Shown: positions 25,484-34,224 of the stretch, piece by piece
Layout of the letters: each line of letters starts with the position of its first letter
Position numbering within the stretch: the stretch's first letter is position 1
Assembly (NCBI RefSeq): GCF_025699295.1
Contig: NZ_JAILWB010000025.1
Span: 1 to 64,000, forward strand
Direction: 5' to 3'
From: Hydrogenophaga sp.
GTDB taxonomy: Bacteria; Pseudomonadota; Gammaproteobacteria; Burkholderiales; Burkholderiaceae_C
Length of the DNA: 64,000 nucleotides
The notes under the pieces: generated by a model
Database searches by the model: none
What the model was told of the DNA's origin: nothing
What the model saw: only the letters and a program-made list of their open reading frames with translations
Program-made: the position numbers and the translations under genes

Positions 25484-26695
25484 TTATGACTGACAGTGGG
25501 GATCGGGCGCAGCACCTGAGCGACTCAGGTGCCGTGCCTCCTCGCGGGAGAAACCCAGGTCGGCCAGTATGGCGCTGGCGTCCTGGGCGAAACCGGGTGG
25601 GGCACGGCCGGGCTCGCCCGGCGTGCCCGACAGGCACATGGGTGAGCGCACGCCGGTGTAATCGCCGCGCCGCACCACGATCTGGCGGTGTTCGGCGTGC
25701 GGATGCGCCAGCGCCTGGGGCAGCGAGGACACCACGCCGGCCGGCACACCCGCGCGCATGAGCGATTCGCACAGCGGCGCGCAGGCCTGCTGCACCGTGG
25801 CCGCCTCGATCGCCTGCTTGAGCACGGCGCGGTGGCTCACGCGCGCCGCGTTCGAGGCAAAGCGCTCGTCGGCCAGGAGCTCGTCGAGCCCGACCAGGCC
25901 GCAGAAGCGGCGGAACTGCACGTCGTTGACGATGCCGAGAAAGATCTCGCCGTCGCTGGCCTGGAATTTTTCGTAGGGTGCGATGTTCGGGTGCGCGCTG
26001 CCCAGCAGCTCGGGGGCGTCGCCCGACGCGAACCAGTTCGACGCCTGCGGCAGCAGCAGGCTCAGCGCGGTGTCGAACAGCGCCGCCTCCACGCGCTGGC
26101 CGTTGCCGGTGCGTGTGCGGGCGTGCACCGCCATCAGGATGCCGGAGAGGGCCACGTAACCCGTGAGGTGGTCGACCACCGGAATGCCGATGCGCGTGGC
26201 GCCGCTGGCAGGGTCACCGTTGACGCTCATCAGGCCGCACAGCGCCTGCAGCACCGCGTCGTAGCCCGGCAGGCCGCCGAGCGGGCCGTCGCGGCCGAAG
26301 CCGGTGATGCTGCAGTAGACCAGGCGCGGGTAGCGCGCCGCCAGCGCCTGCTCGTAGCCCAGGCCCCAGCGCTCCATGGTGCCGGGCAGGAAGTTCTCCA
26401 CCAGCACGTCGGCGTCGTCCAGCAGTCGGTGCAGCACCTCCTGCGCCTGCGGCTTCGACAGATCCAGGCTGATGGAGCGCTTGCCGCGATTGAGCGCGGC
26501 GAAGTAGGCCGCGCTGCCGGCGCTGTCGAAGGGGGGCCCCAGCCGGCGCGTCTCGTCACCGGCGGGTGGCTCGACCTTGATCACGTCGGCGCCATGGTCC
26601 GCGAGGATCTGCGTGCACAGCGGCCCGGCCAGGACCCGCGTGAGGTCGACGACCTTCAGGCCCTGCAGCGCGCCGCCTTCGGTGGGCGACGTCAT
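25484..26695 (-). CDS. CaiB/BaiF class III CoA-transferase
   Basis: A 403-residue class III CoA-transferase. It has LKVVDLTRVLAGPLCTQ and ADHGADVIKVEPPAGDETRRLGPP, the RGKRSISLDL block, ADVLVENFLPGTMERWGLGY, and GYDAVLQALCGLMSVNG, which carries the catalytic aspartate. It would activate a carboxylic acid by moving CoA from a donor thioester. It lies 4 bp after the MaoC hydratase gene and 21 bp before the Bug receptor gene. Confidence 0.92.
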   Translation of the reverse strand: MTSPTEGGALQGLKVVDLTRVLAGPLCTQILADHGADVIKVEPPAGDETRRLGPPFDSAGSAAYFAALNRGKRSISLDLSKPQAQEVLHRLLDDADVLVENFLPGTMERWGLGYEQALAARYPRLVYCSITGFGRDGPLGGLPGYDAVLQALCGLMSVNGDPASGATRIGIPVVDHLTGYVALSGILMAVHARTRTGNGQRVEAALFDTALSLLLPQASNWFASGDAPELLGSAHPNIAPYEKFQASDGEIFLGIVNDVQFRRFCGLVGLDELLADERFASNAARVSHRAVLKQAIEAATVQQACAPLCESLMRAGVPAGVVSSLPQALAHPHAEHRQIVVRRGDYTGVRSPMCLSGTPGEPGRAPPGFAQDASAILADLGFSREEARHLSRSGAAPDPHCQS

Positions 26696-26699
26696 GGGC

Positions 26700-27851
26700 T
26701 TACTTGCCCCGCGCCGGCAGCACCACCACGCCGCTGCCCACCACCGACAGCTCGCCGTCCTGGTTGCGCGCTTCCTGCTCGATCTCGACCAGGTGCTTGC
26801 CGTCTTCCACGTACTTGCGCTTGACCTTGCCCTTGATGAACAGCATGTCGCCCTCGGGGTTGTGGCGGCGGATCTTGCAGCTGGCCTTGTGCAGGAAGCC
26901 GGTGTCGCCCATCCAGTTGGTCAGGTGGTGCGTGAGCCACGAGGTGCGTTCCGGGCCGTAGTCGTAGGCGCCGGGCGCGCCCACCTCCAGCGCGAAGTCC
27001 TCTTCCCAGTGCACGCGCTCGGGCACGTCCGGAATGCCGAAGCGGTTCTTGATGCCGACGCCGGGGTGGGCGTCGATGAGCTTCCACGCCATCTTGTTGG
27101 CCTTGATGTAGAGGCCGCCCCAGCCCTGGGCGTAGGCGATGAAGCCGGTCACCGTCATCGGTCCCTTGAACATGGTCGGCAGGTCCTCGCCCTCCTTCAC
27201 GTCCTCCCAGTAGCGTGGCGTGGCACCACGTACTTCTTCGCCGCGGTAGAGCTTGTAGGCCTCGCCCAGCTCTTCGTCGGTGTAGCGGCGCGGTTCGCGC
27301 GCGCGCACGTCCTTGTACTTGGTGCCCTGCTCGCGGGCGTGGTCGCGTTCGGTGCGGAAGCACCAGCTGTCGGCCTCGGCCACCTTGTCGCCCTGCTGGT
27401 TGAAGAAGTCGACGTGGTAGATCTGCTGCACGGCACGGCCCGCGAAGCGCGTCTGGTGCTCGACCAGGTCTTTCAGGTGCGCCTCGGTGTGGATCTCGTC
27501 GTTGCGGCGCACCGGCTTGTGCCAGGTCCAGTCCGAACCCGACCACATGGCGTGCACGCCCGGCAGGCCACCGACGTAGCCCGAGACGATGCGGCTGGTG
27601 GAGAACAGGAAACTGGGCAGCGCGACGATGCCGCCGTAGTGCGACTTGGCCGCGTACTCGGGGTCGCACCACAGCGGGTTGTCGTCGCCGATGCCGTGCG
27701 CGTAGTGACGGATGTTGTCGCGCGTGGCCTCGAAGCACCAGGGCTCGGCCATCTGGGTGATCTTGACGCCCAGGCGCTGGCGCAGTTCGTCGAGGCCGCT
27801 CTCGGTGATCTTGGGAAAGCTGCGCTGCGGCAGGTCGGACATGTCGGACAT
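26700..27851 (-). CDS. Double hot-dog MaoC-like acyl dehydratase
   Basis: A 383-residue protein with two hot-dog domains. The N-terminal domain (residues about 25-180) has the YAHGIGDDNPLWCDPEYAA motif, a conserved enoyl-CoA hydratase 2 feature that supplies the Asp/His pair, and the C-terminal domain resembles a MaoC domain that has lost much of this motif. It should hydrate or dehydrate a 2-enoyl-CoA. The ATG at 27851 (MSDMSDLPQRS) follows CTGGAGAC. It is in an operon with an acyl-CoA ligase and a CoA-transferase, consistent with degradation of an acyl-CoA. Confidence 0.85.
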   Translation of the reverse strand: MSDMSDLPQRSFPKITESGLDELRQRLGVKITQMAEPWCFEATRDNIRHYAHGIGDDNPLWCDPEYAAKSHYGGIVALPSFLFSTSRIVSGYVGGLPGVHAMWSGSDWTWHKPVRRNDEIHTEAHLKDLVEHQTRFAGRAVQQIYHVDFFNQQGDKVAEADSWCFRTERDHAREQGTKYKDVRAREPRRYTDEELGEAYKLYRGEEVRGATPRYWEDVKEGEDLPTMFKGPMTVTGFIAYAQGWGGLYIKANKMAWKLIDAHPGVGIKNRFGIPDVPERVHWEEDFALEVGAPGAYDYGPERTSWLTHHLTNWMGDTGFLHKASCKIRRHNPEGDMLFIKGKVKRKYVEDGKHLVEIEQEARNQDGELSVVGSGVVVLPARGK

Positions 27852-27882
27852 GGATGTGTCTCCAGTGGGTGATGAAACGGGG

Positions 27883-29445
27883 TTAATAAAGGGCGACCGC
27901 GGCAGCGGCCATCTCGCGCTCCCGCAGGACCTTGCGATGCACCTTGCCGGCGGGCGTCTTGGGCAGTTCGGCGACGAAGGCCACATGGCGGGGGAACTCG
28001 TGCTGGCTGAGCTTGGTGCGCACCAGCGTCTGTATTTCATCGACGAAGGCCTCGCTGGCCGCGCGTTCGCTGACCACGAAGGCCTTGACGACCTGGCCGC
28101 GCAGTTCGTCCGGCACGCCGATCGCGGCCGCCTCCAGCACGTCGGGGTGCATGAGCATCACGTTCTCGATCTCGACCGCGCTCATGGTCCAGCCCGCCGA
28201 GATGATCACGTCGTCGGCGCGGCCACCGTGGTGGAAGTAGCCGTCCGCGTCCACGCGCCCGAGGTCCTTGGTGGGAATCCACGCGCCACGGCGCTGGACC
28301 ATGAGCTGGCCCGTTTCACCGGGCGCGCACGCGCGGCCCTGCGCGTCGTGCACCTCGATGAGCGTGCCCGGCACGGGCTTGCCGAGCGAGCCGCGCTTGA
28401 CGGCGAAGTCCGGCGCGCCGGGGTAGCTCACCAGCACCACGCCAATCTCGGTCGTACCGTACATGCTGCAGACCTCGATGCCGAAGGTCTCCGAGATGAA
28501 GCGCGAGGTCTCGTCGTCGATCGGCTCGCCGGTGAACGACAGCTTCTCGAAACTGAACTGGTGCTGGCCGGCCTGGCCGCAGTTCTTCATCATGCGGTAG
28601 TGGGTCGCCGCGGCGGACATGTTGGTGAAGCGGTGCGTGCTCAGTGCCTGAAGCAGGCGTTCGGGCTTGAAGCGGCCGCTGTAGGCGCCGATGGTCAGGC
28701 CCAGCGCGAGCGGCGCGAGCGTGCCGTGCCACAGGCCATGGCCCCAGGCCGGCGAGGACGGACAGAAGAAGCGGTCGCCCGGTCGCAGGCCGGTGCCGTA
28801 AAGGGCGGCCACCATCAGCGTGACGAGGGCGCGGTGCGTGTGCTTCACGGCCTCGGGCAGCTCGCGCGTCGTGCCCGAGGTGTACTGGAACACCGCCAGG
28901 TCATCAGCGCGGGTCTTCACTGCGTAGGAGGTGGGCAGCGCCTGAAGGCTGCGGGCGAAATCCGCGTCGTACACCACGGTGTCGGTGCCTTCGATGGCGC
29001 GCGCCATGTCGGCCTTGTGCTCGTTGGTGATCAACAGGCGCGGGCGGCAGTCGTTGACGCGCAGGCGGATGCCGTCGGGCCCGAACAGCGTGAACATCGG
29101 CACCGCGATCGCACCGCGCTTGATGACGCCGAACATGGCCGTGTAGAAGGCGCGCGAGGGCTCCAGCATGATCGCCACGCGGTCGCCCGGCTGCACGCCG
29201 CGCTGCTCCAGGAAGTGCGCGAAGCGCGAGGAATCCGCCGCCAGCTCCGCAAAGCCCAGCACCTCGTCTTCCCCTTCGGCATGGACCACGATGACCGCGT
29301 CGCGGCCGCTGTCCGCGTGGCGGTCGACACATTCGTGCGCGATGTTGAGGTGCTCGCGGTTGCCGTCAAACAGCTCCCACAGACGCTCGGACGAGAAATT
29401 CGCCTGCGCGTCGGCGTAGCTCGTGTAGTCGGTCAGTCGTTTCAT
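27883..29445 (-). CDS. AMP-dependent acyl-CoA synthetase
   Basis: A 520-residue ANL-superfamily ligase. The phosphate loop reads YTSGTTRELPEAVKHTH, slightly unusual because the common GxPK is spread out as RELPEAVK. Later motifs are SMYGTTEIG, TKDLGRVDADGYFHHGGRADDVI, and the catalytic lysine near the end in PKTPAGKVHRKVL. It should convert a short- or medium-chain or aromatic acid to its CoA thioester. It is preceded by two of the three TTGTCNATAGACAA-like sites and is 31 bp upstream of the MaoC gene. Confidence 0.92.
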   Translation of the reverse strand: MKRLTDYTSYADAQANFSSERLWELFDGNREHLNIAHECVDRHADSGRDAVIVVHAEGEDEVLGFAELAADSSRFAHFLEQRGVQPGDRVAIMLEPSRAFYTAMFGVIKRGAIAVPMFTLFGPDGIRLRVNDCRPRLLITNEHKADMARAIEGTDTVVYDADFARSLQALPTSYAVKTRADDLAVFQYTSGTTRELPEAVKHTHRALVTLMVAALYGTGLRPGDRFFCPSSPAWGHGLWHGTLAPLALGLTIGAYSGRFKPERLLQALSTHRFTNMSAAATHYRMMKNCGQAGQHQFSFEKLSFTGEPIDDETSRFISETFGIEVCSMYGTTEIGVVLVSYPGAPDFAVKRGSLGKPVPGTLIEVHDAQGRACAPGETGQLMVQRRGAWIPTKDLGRVDADGYFHHGGRADDVIISAGWTMSAVEIENVMLMHPDVLEAAAIGVPDELRGQVVKAFVVSERAASEAFVDEIQTLVRTKLSQHEFPRHVAFVAELPKTPAGKVHRKVLREREMAAAAVALY

Positions 29446-29496
29446 GTGTCTCGCTCTTCGGATGGGTTGAACGCAGTTTCGGCGTGTTGCGCATTT

Positions 29497-29532
29497 TTGT
29501 CAATAGGCACATACGTTTGTATATAGACAAAC
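29497..29532. promoter_or_regulatory. Two operator-like repeats upstream of the acyl-CoA synthetase
   Basis: TTGTCAATAGGCAC (29497-29510) and TTGTATATAGACAA (29517-29530) are two versions of the same 14-base motif, spaced 20 bp apart on the same face of the helix. The second sits in the perfect dyad GTTTGT-ATATAG-ACAAAC (29515-29532). A third copy lies at 30085 in front of the thioesterase gene. A shared regulator of both genes is the simplest explanation. Confidence 0.65.
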
Positions 29533-29576
29533 AGAATCCGGGCAAAAAAAAGGAACCTGCAACGCAGGCCTCCAAT

Positions 29577-30005
29577 TCAGCGAACGCCAGGCAGCACCTT
29601 GAGGATGGCCTGCGCCACCAGCACCGGCTGCTCGTCGGCGTGCACCTGGCCCCGCAGGAAAATCAGGCCGCCTGTGCGGTGCGTCACCTGCGCCCGCGCC
29701 TGGGCGAACTGCCCTTCGCGCACCGCGCCCTGGAACTGCGTGTCCAGTTGCAGGGTGACACAGGCCGCGCGGTCGCTGGCCTCCCAGGCCACGGTGCTGA
29801 TGGCGTGATCCAGCAGGGTGACGAGCGCGCCACCGTGCGCGCGCGCAGCGGGGTTCAGGTGCCGCGCCTCGCACAGCAGGCCATAGACCCAGCCCGCATC
29901 CTCGCGCCGCGTCCACAAGGGGCCGGCCTGCCCGATGAAGCCAGGCAGGTCGCGCATGCGCCAGCCCATGGATGCCAGGCGTTGCCGGGTGTCGTCGGGG
30001 TTCAT
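29577..30005 (-). CDS. PaaI/YbgC-type hot-dog thioesterase
   Basis: A 142-residue hot-dog thioesterase with the PaaI-type segment NPAARAHGGALVTLLDHAISTVAW, in which the HGG and the aspartate form the active site, followed by VTLQLDTQFQGAVREGQ. It would hydrolyse acyl- or aryl-CoA thioesters and recycle CoA. The ATG at 30005 follows AGGAGA and is preferred to a longer frame that starts within the promoter. It is the first gene of the catabolic group. Confidence 0.85.
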   Translation of the reverse strand: MNPDDTRQRLASMGWRMRDLPGFIGQAGPLWTRREDAGWVYGLLCEARHLNPAARAHGGALVTLLDHAISTVAWEASDRAACVTLQLDTQFQGAVREGQFAQARAQVTHRTGGLIFLRGQVHADEQPVLVAQAILKVLPGVR

Positions 30006-30084
30006 CGGGTCGGTCTCCTGGAAGGTGATGATCGAGTGTGTGACCGAGCGGTTATCGATCACAATTTTTTATGCGCATATTATG

Positions 30085-30098
30085 TTGTCCATAGACAA
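30085..30098. promoter_or_regulatory. Third copy of the TTGTC-CATA-GACAA motif
   Basis: TTGTC-CATA-GACAA is a perfect 5-bp dyad upstream of the thioesterase gene, in an AT-rich patch (30060-30110). It matches the site at 29517 at 12 of 14 positions. It probably marks the same regulator's operator and may also affect the divergent pigment operon at 30300. Confidence 0.6.
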
Positions 30099-30205
30099 TT
30101 AGTATGAATTGAGCCCATGGACCGTGATCTGTGTCGACTTGCCGCGCACCAGAACACGCCTGTTCTGTAGGCCCCGTCCGACGCGTTCGGGGGGCGTACC
30201 TCCGC

Positions 30206-30235
30206 TTACATGTGCGGGTGTACGCTCGGTACAAT
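30206..30235 (+). promoter_or_regulatory. Predicted sigma-70 promoter of the pigment + arm with an overlapping dyad
   Basis: TTACAT (30206-30211) and TACAAT (30230-30235) are spaced by 18 bases and point at the halogenase gene, whose start is 65 bases downstream. The -10 box overlaps the dyad TGTAC-GCTCG-GTACA (30219-30233), which could be a repressor site. Confidence 0.5.
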
Positions 30236-30299
30236 TTTTCGACCGTCCACACACCGACGCTGCGGGCCCGCGCACACTGGCGGTCCCTGGCGCGTTCAC

Positions 30300-31637
30300 A
30301 TGAGCCAAAACACCCAGGGAATCGAACGCCACACCTGTGACGTTCTCGTGATCGGCGGCGGGCCCGCCGGCTCCACCGTGGCGCCCTTGCTGGCGCAAAA
30401 AGGCCACCGCGTGGTGCTGCTGGAAAAAGCGCACCACCCACGCTTTCACATCGGCGAATCGTTGCTGCCGGCCAACCTGCCGCTGCTCGAGCGCCTGGGC
30501 GTGGCCGACGAGGTGCGCGCCATCGGGCAGTACAAACCCGGCGCCGAATTCGTCTCGCCCCACCACGACCACACACAGACCTTCGAGTTCGCCGACGCCT
30601 GGGACAAGTCCATGCCCTACGCCTACCAGGTCCGGCGCGCGGAGTTCGACGAGATCCTGATCCGCAACGCGCAGCGCCAGGGTGCCGAGGTGCACGAAGG
30701 CTGCCAGGCGCGTTCGGTGGAATTCCTGCCCGACCAGTCGGTGCGCGTGCACGCCCGGTACGACGATGGCCGCGAGACCGTGTGGGACGCGAAGTTCCTG
30801 GTCGACGCCTCGGGGCGCGACACTTTTCTGGCGTCCCGTCTCAAGATCAAGGAGCGCAACCCGCGCCACAACAGCGCGGCGGTGTACGGCCATTTCGCCA
30901 ACGCCCGGCGCAACACCGGCGAGGCCGAAGGCAACATCACCATCTTCTGGTTCGACCACGGCTGGTTCTGGTTCATCCCGCTCACCGGCGGCGCCACCAG
31001 CGTGGGCATGGTCACCTGGCCGTATCACATGAAGACCCGCCAGGGCCGCAGCGTGCAGCAGTTCCTGATGGACAACGTGGCCACGTGCGCGGGCCTGGCC
31101 GAGCGCCTGAAGGACGCCAGCCTGCTCGGTCCGGTGGAGGCCACCGGCAACTTCTCCTATTCCGCGCAGCGCAACCACGGCAGCAACTACCTGATGCTGG
31201 GCGACGCCTACACCTTCATCGACCCGGTGTTTTCCTCGGGCGTGTGGCTGGCCATGAACGGCGGCGAGCTGGGCGCGCAGACCATTGACACCTGCCTGCG
31301 CGAGCCGGCCCGGGCACGCGCCGCGCTCAGGCACTTCGACCGCCAGAGCCGCCACGGCCCCCGCGCGTTCTCCTGGTTCATCTACCGCGTGACCAACCCC
31401 ATCATGCGCGACTTCTTCATGGGCCCGCGCAACCTCTTCCGCGTCAAGGAGGCCCTGCTCTCCACGCTGGCCGGCGACGTGTATGGCGGTGCGCCGATCG
31501 GGCGTTCGCTGCTGGCCTTCAAGCTGCTGTACTACGCGGCCAATCTCGCGCAGCCGCGGCGCGCTTTCGCTGCCTGGCGCAAGCGCCGCTTCAACGTTAG
31601 CCCGACCGACGAGGCCGCGCAGGCCCACCCATCGTGA
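30300..31637 (+). CDS. Flavin-dependent halogenase-like oxidoreductase (aryl-polyene cluster)
   Basis: A 445-residue FAD-dependent enzyme. The dinucleotide motif GGGPAG is at residues 19-24, followed by HHPRFHIGESLLPANLPLL. The motif WFWFIP at 222-227 fits WxWxIP, the signature of flavin-dependent halogenases, which blocks monooxygenation. GDAYTFIDPVFSSGVWLAMNGG completes the FAD site. Halogenase-like enzymes of this type occur in xanthomonadin clusters, whose pigments are brominated. It is the first gene of the + arm, and its stop overlaps the chorismatase start as GTGA. A geranylgeranyl-reductase-type oxidoreductase is the alternative, but the WxWxIP motif argues against it. Confidence 0.8.
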   Translation: MSQNTQGIERHTCDVLVIGGGPAGSTVAPLLAQKGHRVVLLEKAHHPRFHIGESLLPANLPLLERLGVADEVRAIGQYKPGAEFVSPHHDHTQTFEFADAWDKSMPYAYQVRRAEFDEILIRNAQRQGAEVHEGCQARSVEFLPDQSVRVHARYDDGRETVWDAKFLVDASGRDTFLASRLKIKERNPRHNSAAVYGHFANARRNTGEAEGNITIFWFDHGWFWFIPLTGGATSVGMVTWPYHMKTRQGRSVQQFLMDNVATCAGLAERLKDASLLGPVEATGNFSYSAQRNHGSNYLMLGDAYTFIDPVFSSGVWLAMNGGELGAQTIDTCLREPARARAALRHFDRQSRHGPRAFSWFIYRVTNPIMRDFFMGPRNLFRVKEALLSTLAGDVYGGAPIGRSLLAFKLLYYAANLAQPRRAFAAWRKRRFNVSPTDEAAQAHPS

Positions 31638-32647
31638 ACCTGCGCCACGAAACCCGGCCCGCCACGGACGGCAGCGCCCGCGGCGACACGCTGGGCGGCA
31701 TCGCCATCGGTGACTTCAAGCACGCACCGCCCGCCGTGGCCTGGCCGCGGCAGGCCTTGCGTGCGCGAGTGCTCGGCGGCGGCGCGGCGCAGCTGCACGA
31801 ATGCTGGCGGGCCGACGGCGCCCTGCAGGAAGGCCACAGCCAGGGCATCCACTGGCGACGCACGGCCGGGCTGCTGTTCGGCGTGATTGAGCTCGACGAA
31901 GACAGCGCCGCACCAGCGCGCGCGGACGAGACACCGCTGCAGGCCACCAGCCGGGTGCTGTACGAACGCCTCTTCGCCCTGCTGCGCGCGCAGCGTTTGC
32001 CGCACCTGTGGCGCGTGTGGAACTACCTCGCGCGCATCAACGAGGAGACGCACGGCCTGGAGCGCTACCGCCAGTTCAACCTCGGCCGGTTCGCGGCTTT
32101 CGTGCAGGCGCAGCGCGAGACCGGCGGCCAGGTGCCCGCGGCGTGCGCCATCGGCGTGCGGCATGGCCCGCTGTCCGTGGCCTTCCTGGCCGGCAGCACG
32201 CCCCTGGTGCCGCTGGAGAACCCGCGCCAGCTCAGCGCCTGGCGCTACCCCGCGCAGTACGGCCCGCGCGCGCCCACCTTCTCGCGCGCCGCGCTGGCCT
32301 ACCCCGACGGGCAGGAGGCGCTGTTCATCTCCGGCACCGCCAGCATCGTGGGCCACGAAACGCTGCACGCGGGTGACGTGGCCGCGCAGTGCCGCGAGAC
32401 CGTGCGCAACCTCGACACGATGGTCCAGCAGGCCAACCGCCAGGCCCGCTCGGCGCGGCCGTTCGCGCTCGCCGGCCTGAGCCACCGCGCCTACGTGCGC
32501 CACGCGTCGGATGCCGACGCCGTGCAGCGCACGCTGCAGCCGCTGCTGGGTGACGCGCCGCTGGTCTGCGTGCAGGCCGACATCTGCCGCACCGACCTGC
32601 TGGTGGAAATCGAATCGCAGGGCGTCCAGCCGCTGCCCTCGGCATGA
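31634..32647 (+). CDS. xanB2: Chorismatase, XanB2/Hyg5-type
   Basis: A 337-residue member of the FkbO/Hyg5/XanB2 chorismatase family. Characteristic stretches are LPHLWRVWNYLARIN, GLERYRQFNLGRFAAF and FISGTASIVGHETLHAGD, followed by QCRETVRNL. XanB2 of Xanthomonas converts chorismate to 3- and 4-hydroxybenzoate, the aryl starter of xanthomonadin. It starts with a GTG overlapping the halogenase stop. It gives the cluster its own starter supply. Which hydroxybenzoate isomer is made cannot be judged here. Confidence 0.85.
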   Translation: MNLRHETRPATDGSARGDTLGGIAIGDFKHAPPAVAWPRQALRARVLGGGAAQLHECWRADGALQEGHSQGIHWRRTAGLLFGVIELDEDSAAPARADETPLQATSRVLYERLFALLRAQRLPHLWRVWNYLARINEETHGLERYRQFNLGRFAAFVQAQRETGGQVPAACAIGVRHGPLSVAFLAGSTPLVPLENPRQLSAWRYPAQYGPRAPTFSRAALAYPDGQEALFISGTASIVGHETLHAGDVAAQCRETVRNLDTMVQQANRQARSARPFALAGLSHRAYVRHASDADAVQRTLQPLLGDAPLVCVQADICRTDLLVEIESQGVQPLPSA

Positions 32648-33441
32648 ACACCTCCGCACGCCCCGCCACATCCCTGCTGTGGGGCCTGTACGAGCACGTC
32701 GCCATGGTGGTGGGCCTGGCCTCGCTGGCCGTGGTCTGCCTGAGCTGGACGCCGCTGGCGCTGCTGCTGTACCCGGTGCTGCCGCACCGCTTCGGCCGCT
32801 GGCTCGGGCGCCAGGCCATCATGCGCGGCTTCCGGCTGTACGTGGGCATCCTGCGCACGCTGTGCGCCTGCCGCTTCGACCTCTCGGCCCTCGATGCGCT
32901 GCGCGACCAGGGTCCGATGGTGATCGCCGCCAACCACCCCAGCCTGCTCGACGCCGTGCTGATCACCTCCCGCCTGCCCGACGCGGTGTGCGTGATGAAG
33001 GCCGAGCTGATGGACAACCCGCTGTTCGGCGCCGGTGCGCGGCTGGCGCGCTACGTGCGCAACGACAACCTGCTGGGCGCGGTGCTGCGCTGCCGCGCCG
33101 AACTGCGCCAGGGCGCGCAGGTGGTGATCTTTCCCGAAGGCACGCGCACGCGGAACTACCCGGCCAACCCGCTCAACCCGCTGCTGCGCTCGACCGCGCT
33201 GATTGCCACACGCGCGCGCGTGCCGGTGCAGACGCTGATCGTCGAGTTCTCCAGCCCCTACCTGGGCAAGGGCTGGCCGCTGTGGCGCCGCCCGCAGCTG
33301 CCACTGACCTGTACCATCCGCCTCGGCCACCGCTTCGAGGCACCGCGCAACGCGCGCGACTTCACCGCCGAACTGGAGGCCTACTTCCGCCGCGAACTCG
33401 GCCCCGACCATCCCCCTGCCACAGCGAGGGCCGCCGCCTGA
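32644..33441 (+). CDS. 1-acylglycerol-3-phosphate-type acyltransferase
   Basis: A 265-residue PlsC-family acyltransferase with one N-terminal membrane span (residues about 15-45), the catalytic NHPSLLD motif (HxxxxD form) and the phosphate-binding FPEGTRTR. It starts with ATG overlapping the chorismatase stop as ATGA. In aryl-polyene clusters such enzymes are thought to join the polyene acid to a glycerolipid or sugar-lipid anchor. Housekeeping phospholipid synthesis is less likely in this context. Confidence 0.85.
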   Translation: MNTSARPATSLLWGLYEHVAMVVGLASLAVVCLSWTPLALLLYPVLPHRFGRWLGRQAIMRGFRLYVGILRTLCACRFDLSALDALRDQGPMVIAANHPSLLDAVLITSRLPDAVCVMKAELMDNPLFGAGARLARYVRNDNLLGAVLRCRAELRQGAQVVIFPEGTRTRNYPANPLNPLLRSTALIATRARVPVQTLIVEFSSPYLGKGWPLWRRPQLPLTCTIRLGHRFEAPRNARDFTAELEAYFRRELGPDHPPATARAAA

Positions 33442-33446
33442 CCCCC

Positions 33447-34214
33447 ATGCCCCAGCCCCCCGCCGCCAGCCCCACGCACCTGGTGCTCATCCCCAGCTAC
33501 AACCCGGGTCGCAAGGTGCTGGAGACGGTGCGTGCCGCGCGCGCGCACTGGACGCCGGTGTGGGTGGTGGTCGACGGCAGCACCGACGGCTCGGCCGACT
33601 GGCTCACCACCGAAGCCGCGACCGACCCCGGCCTGCGCGTGATCGTGCTGCCGCACAACCGGGGCAAGGGCGCGGCCGTGCTGGAAGGCATCACGCGCGC
33701 CGCGCAGGCCGGCTTCAGCCACGCGCTGACCATGGACTCCGACGGCCAGCACCCCGAGACCCTGATCCCCACGTTCATGGCCGCCTCACAGGCCGCGCCC
33801 GACGCCATGGTGCTGGGCAAACCCGTGTTCGGCCCCGAAGCGCCCGCGCTGCGCGTGAACGGGCGCAAGGTCTCCAACGGCTGGGCCAACCTGGAAACCC
33901 TGGGCATGGGCATCGGCGACTCGCTCTACGGCTTCCGCGTCTACCCCATCGCCGCGCTGATGCGCGTGATGCACGGCACCCGCTTCATGCGCCGCTTCGA
34001 CTTCGACCCCGAAGCCGTCGTGCGCCTATGCTGGGCCGGCGTGCGCCCGATCAACATCGACGCCCCGGTGCGCTACTTCTCACCGGCCGAAGGCGGCGTA
34101 TCCCACTTCAAGTACCTGCGCGACAACCTGCTGCTGAGCTGGATGCACACGCGCTTGTTCATCGGCTTCGTGCTGCGCCTGCCGCTGCTGGTGTGGCGGC
34201 GGGTGGTGGGGTGA
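33447..34214 (+). CDS. Family 2 glycosyltransferase
   Basis: A 255-residue GT2 enzyme. VLIPSYNPGRKVLETV opens the GT-A fold, VVVDGSTDGSADW binds the nucleotide, and MDSDGQHPETL supplies the metal-binding aspartates. A short hydrophobic helix near the C-terminus (LFIGFVLRLPLLVW) may anchor it to the membrane. Dolichyl-phosphate-mannose-synthase-like enzymes of this kind occur in aryl-polyene clusters and may glycosylate the lipid anchor. The ATG at 33447 is 5 bases after the acyltransferase stop. Confidence 0.85.
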   Translation: MPQPPAASPTHLVLIPSYNPGRKVLETVRAARAHWTPVWVVVDGSTDGSADWLTTEAATDPGLRVIVLPHNRGKGAAVLEGITRAAQAGFSHALTMDSDGQHPETLIPTFMAASQAAPDAMVLGKPVFGPEAPALRVNGRKVSNGWANLETLGMGIGDSLYGFRVYPIAALMRVMHGTRFMRRFDFDPEAVVRLCWAGVRPINIDAPVRYFSPAEGGVSHFKYLRDNLLLSWMHTRLFIGFVLRLPLLVWRRVVG

Positions 34215-34224
34215 TGGACTGTCC

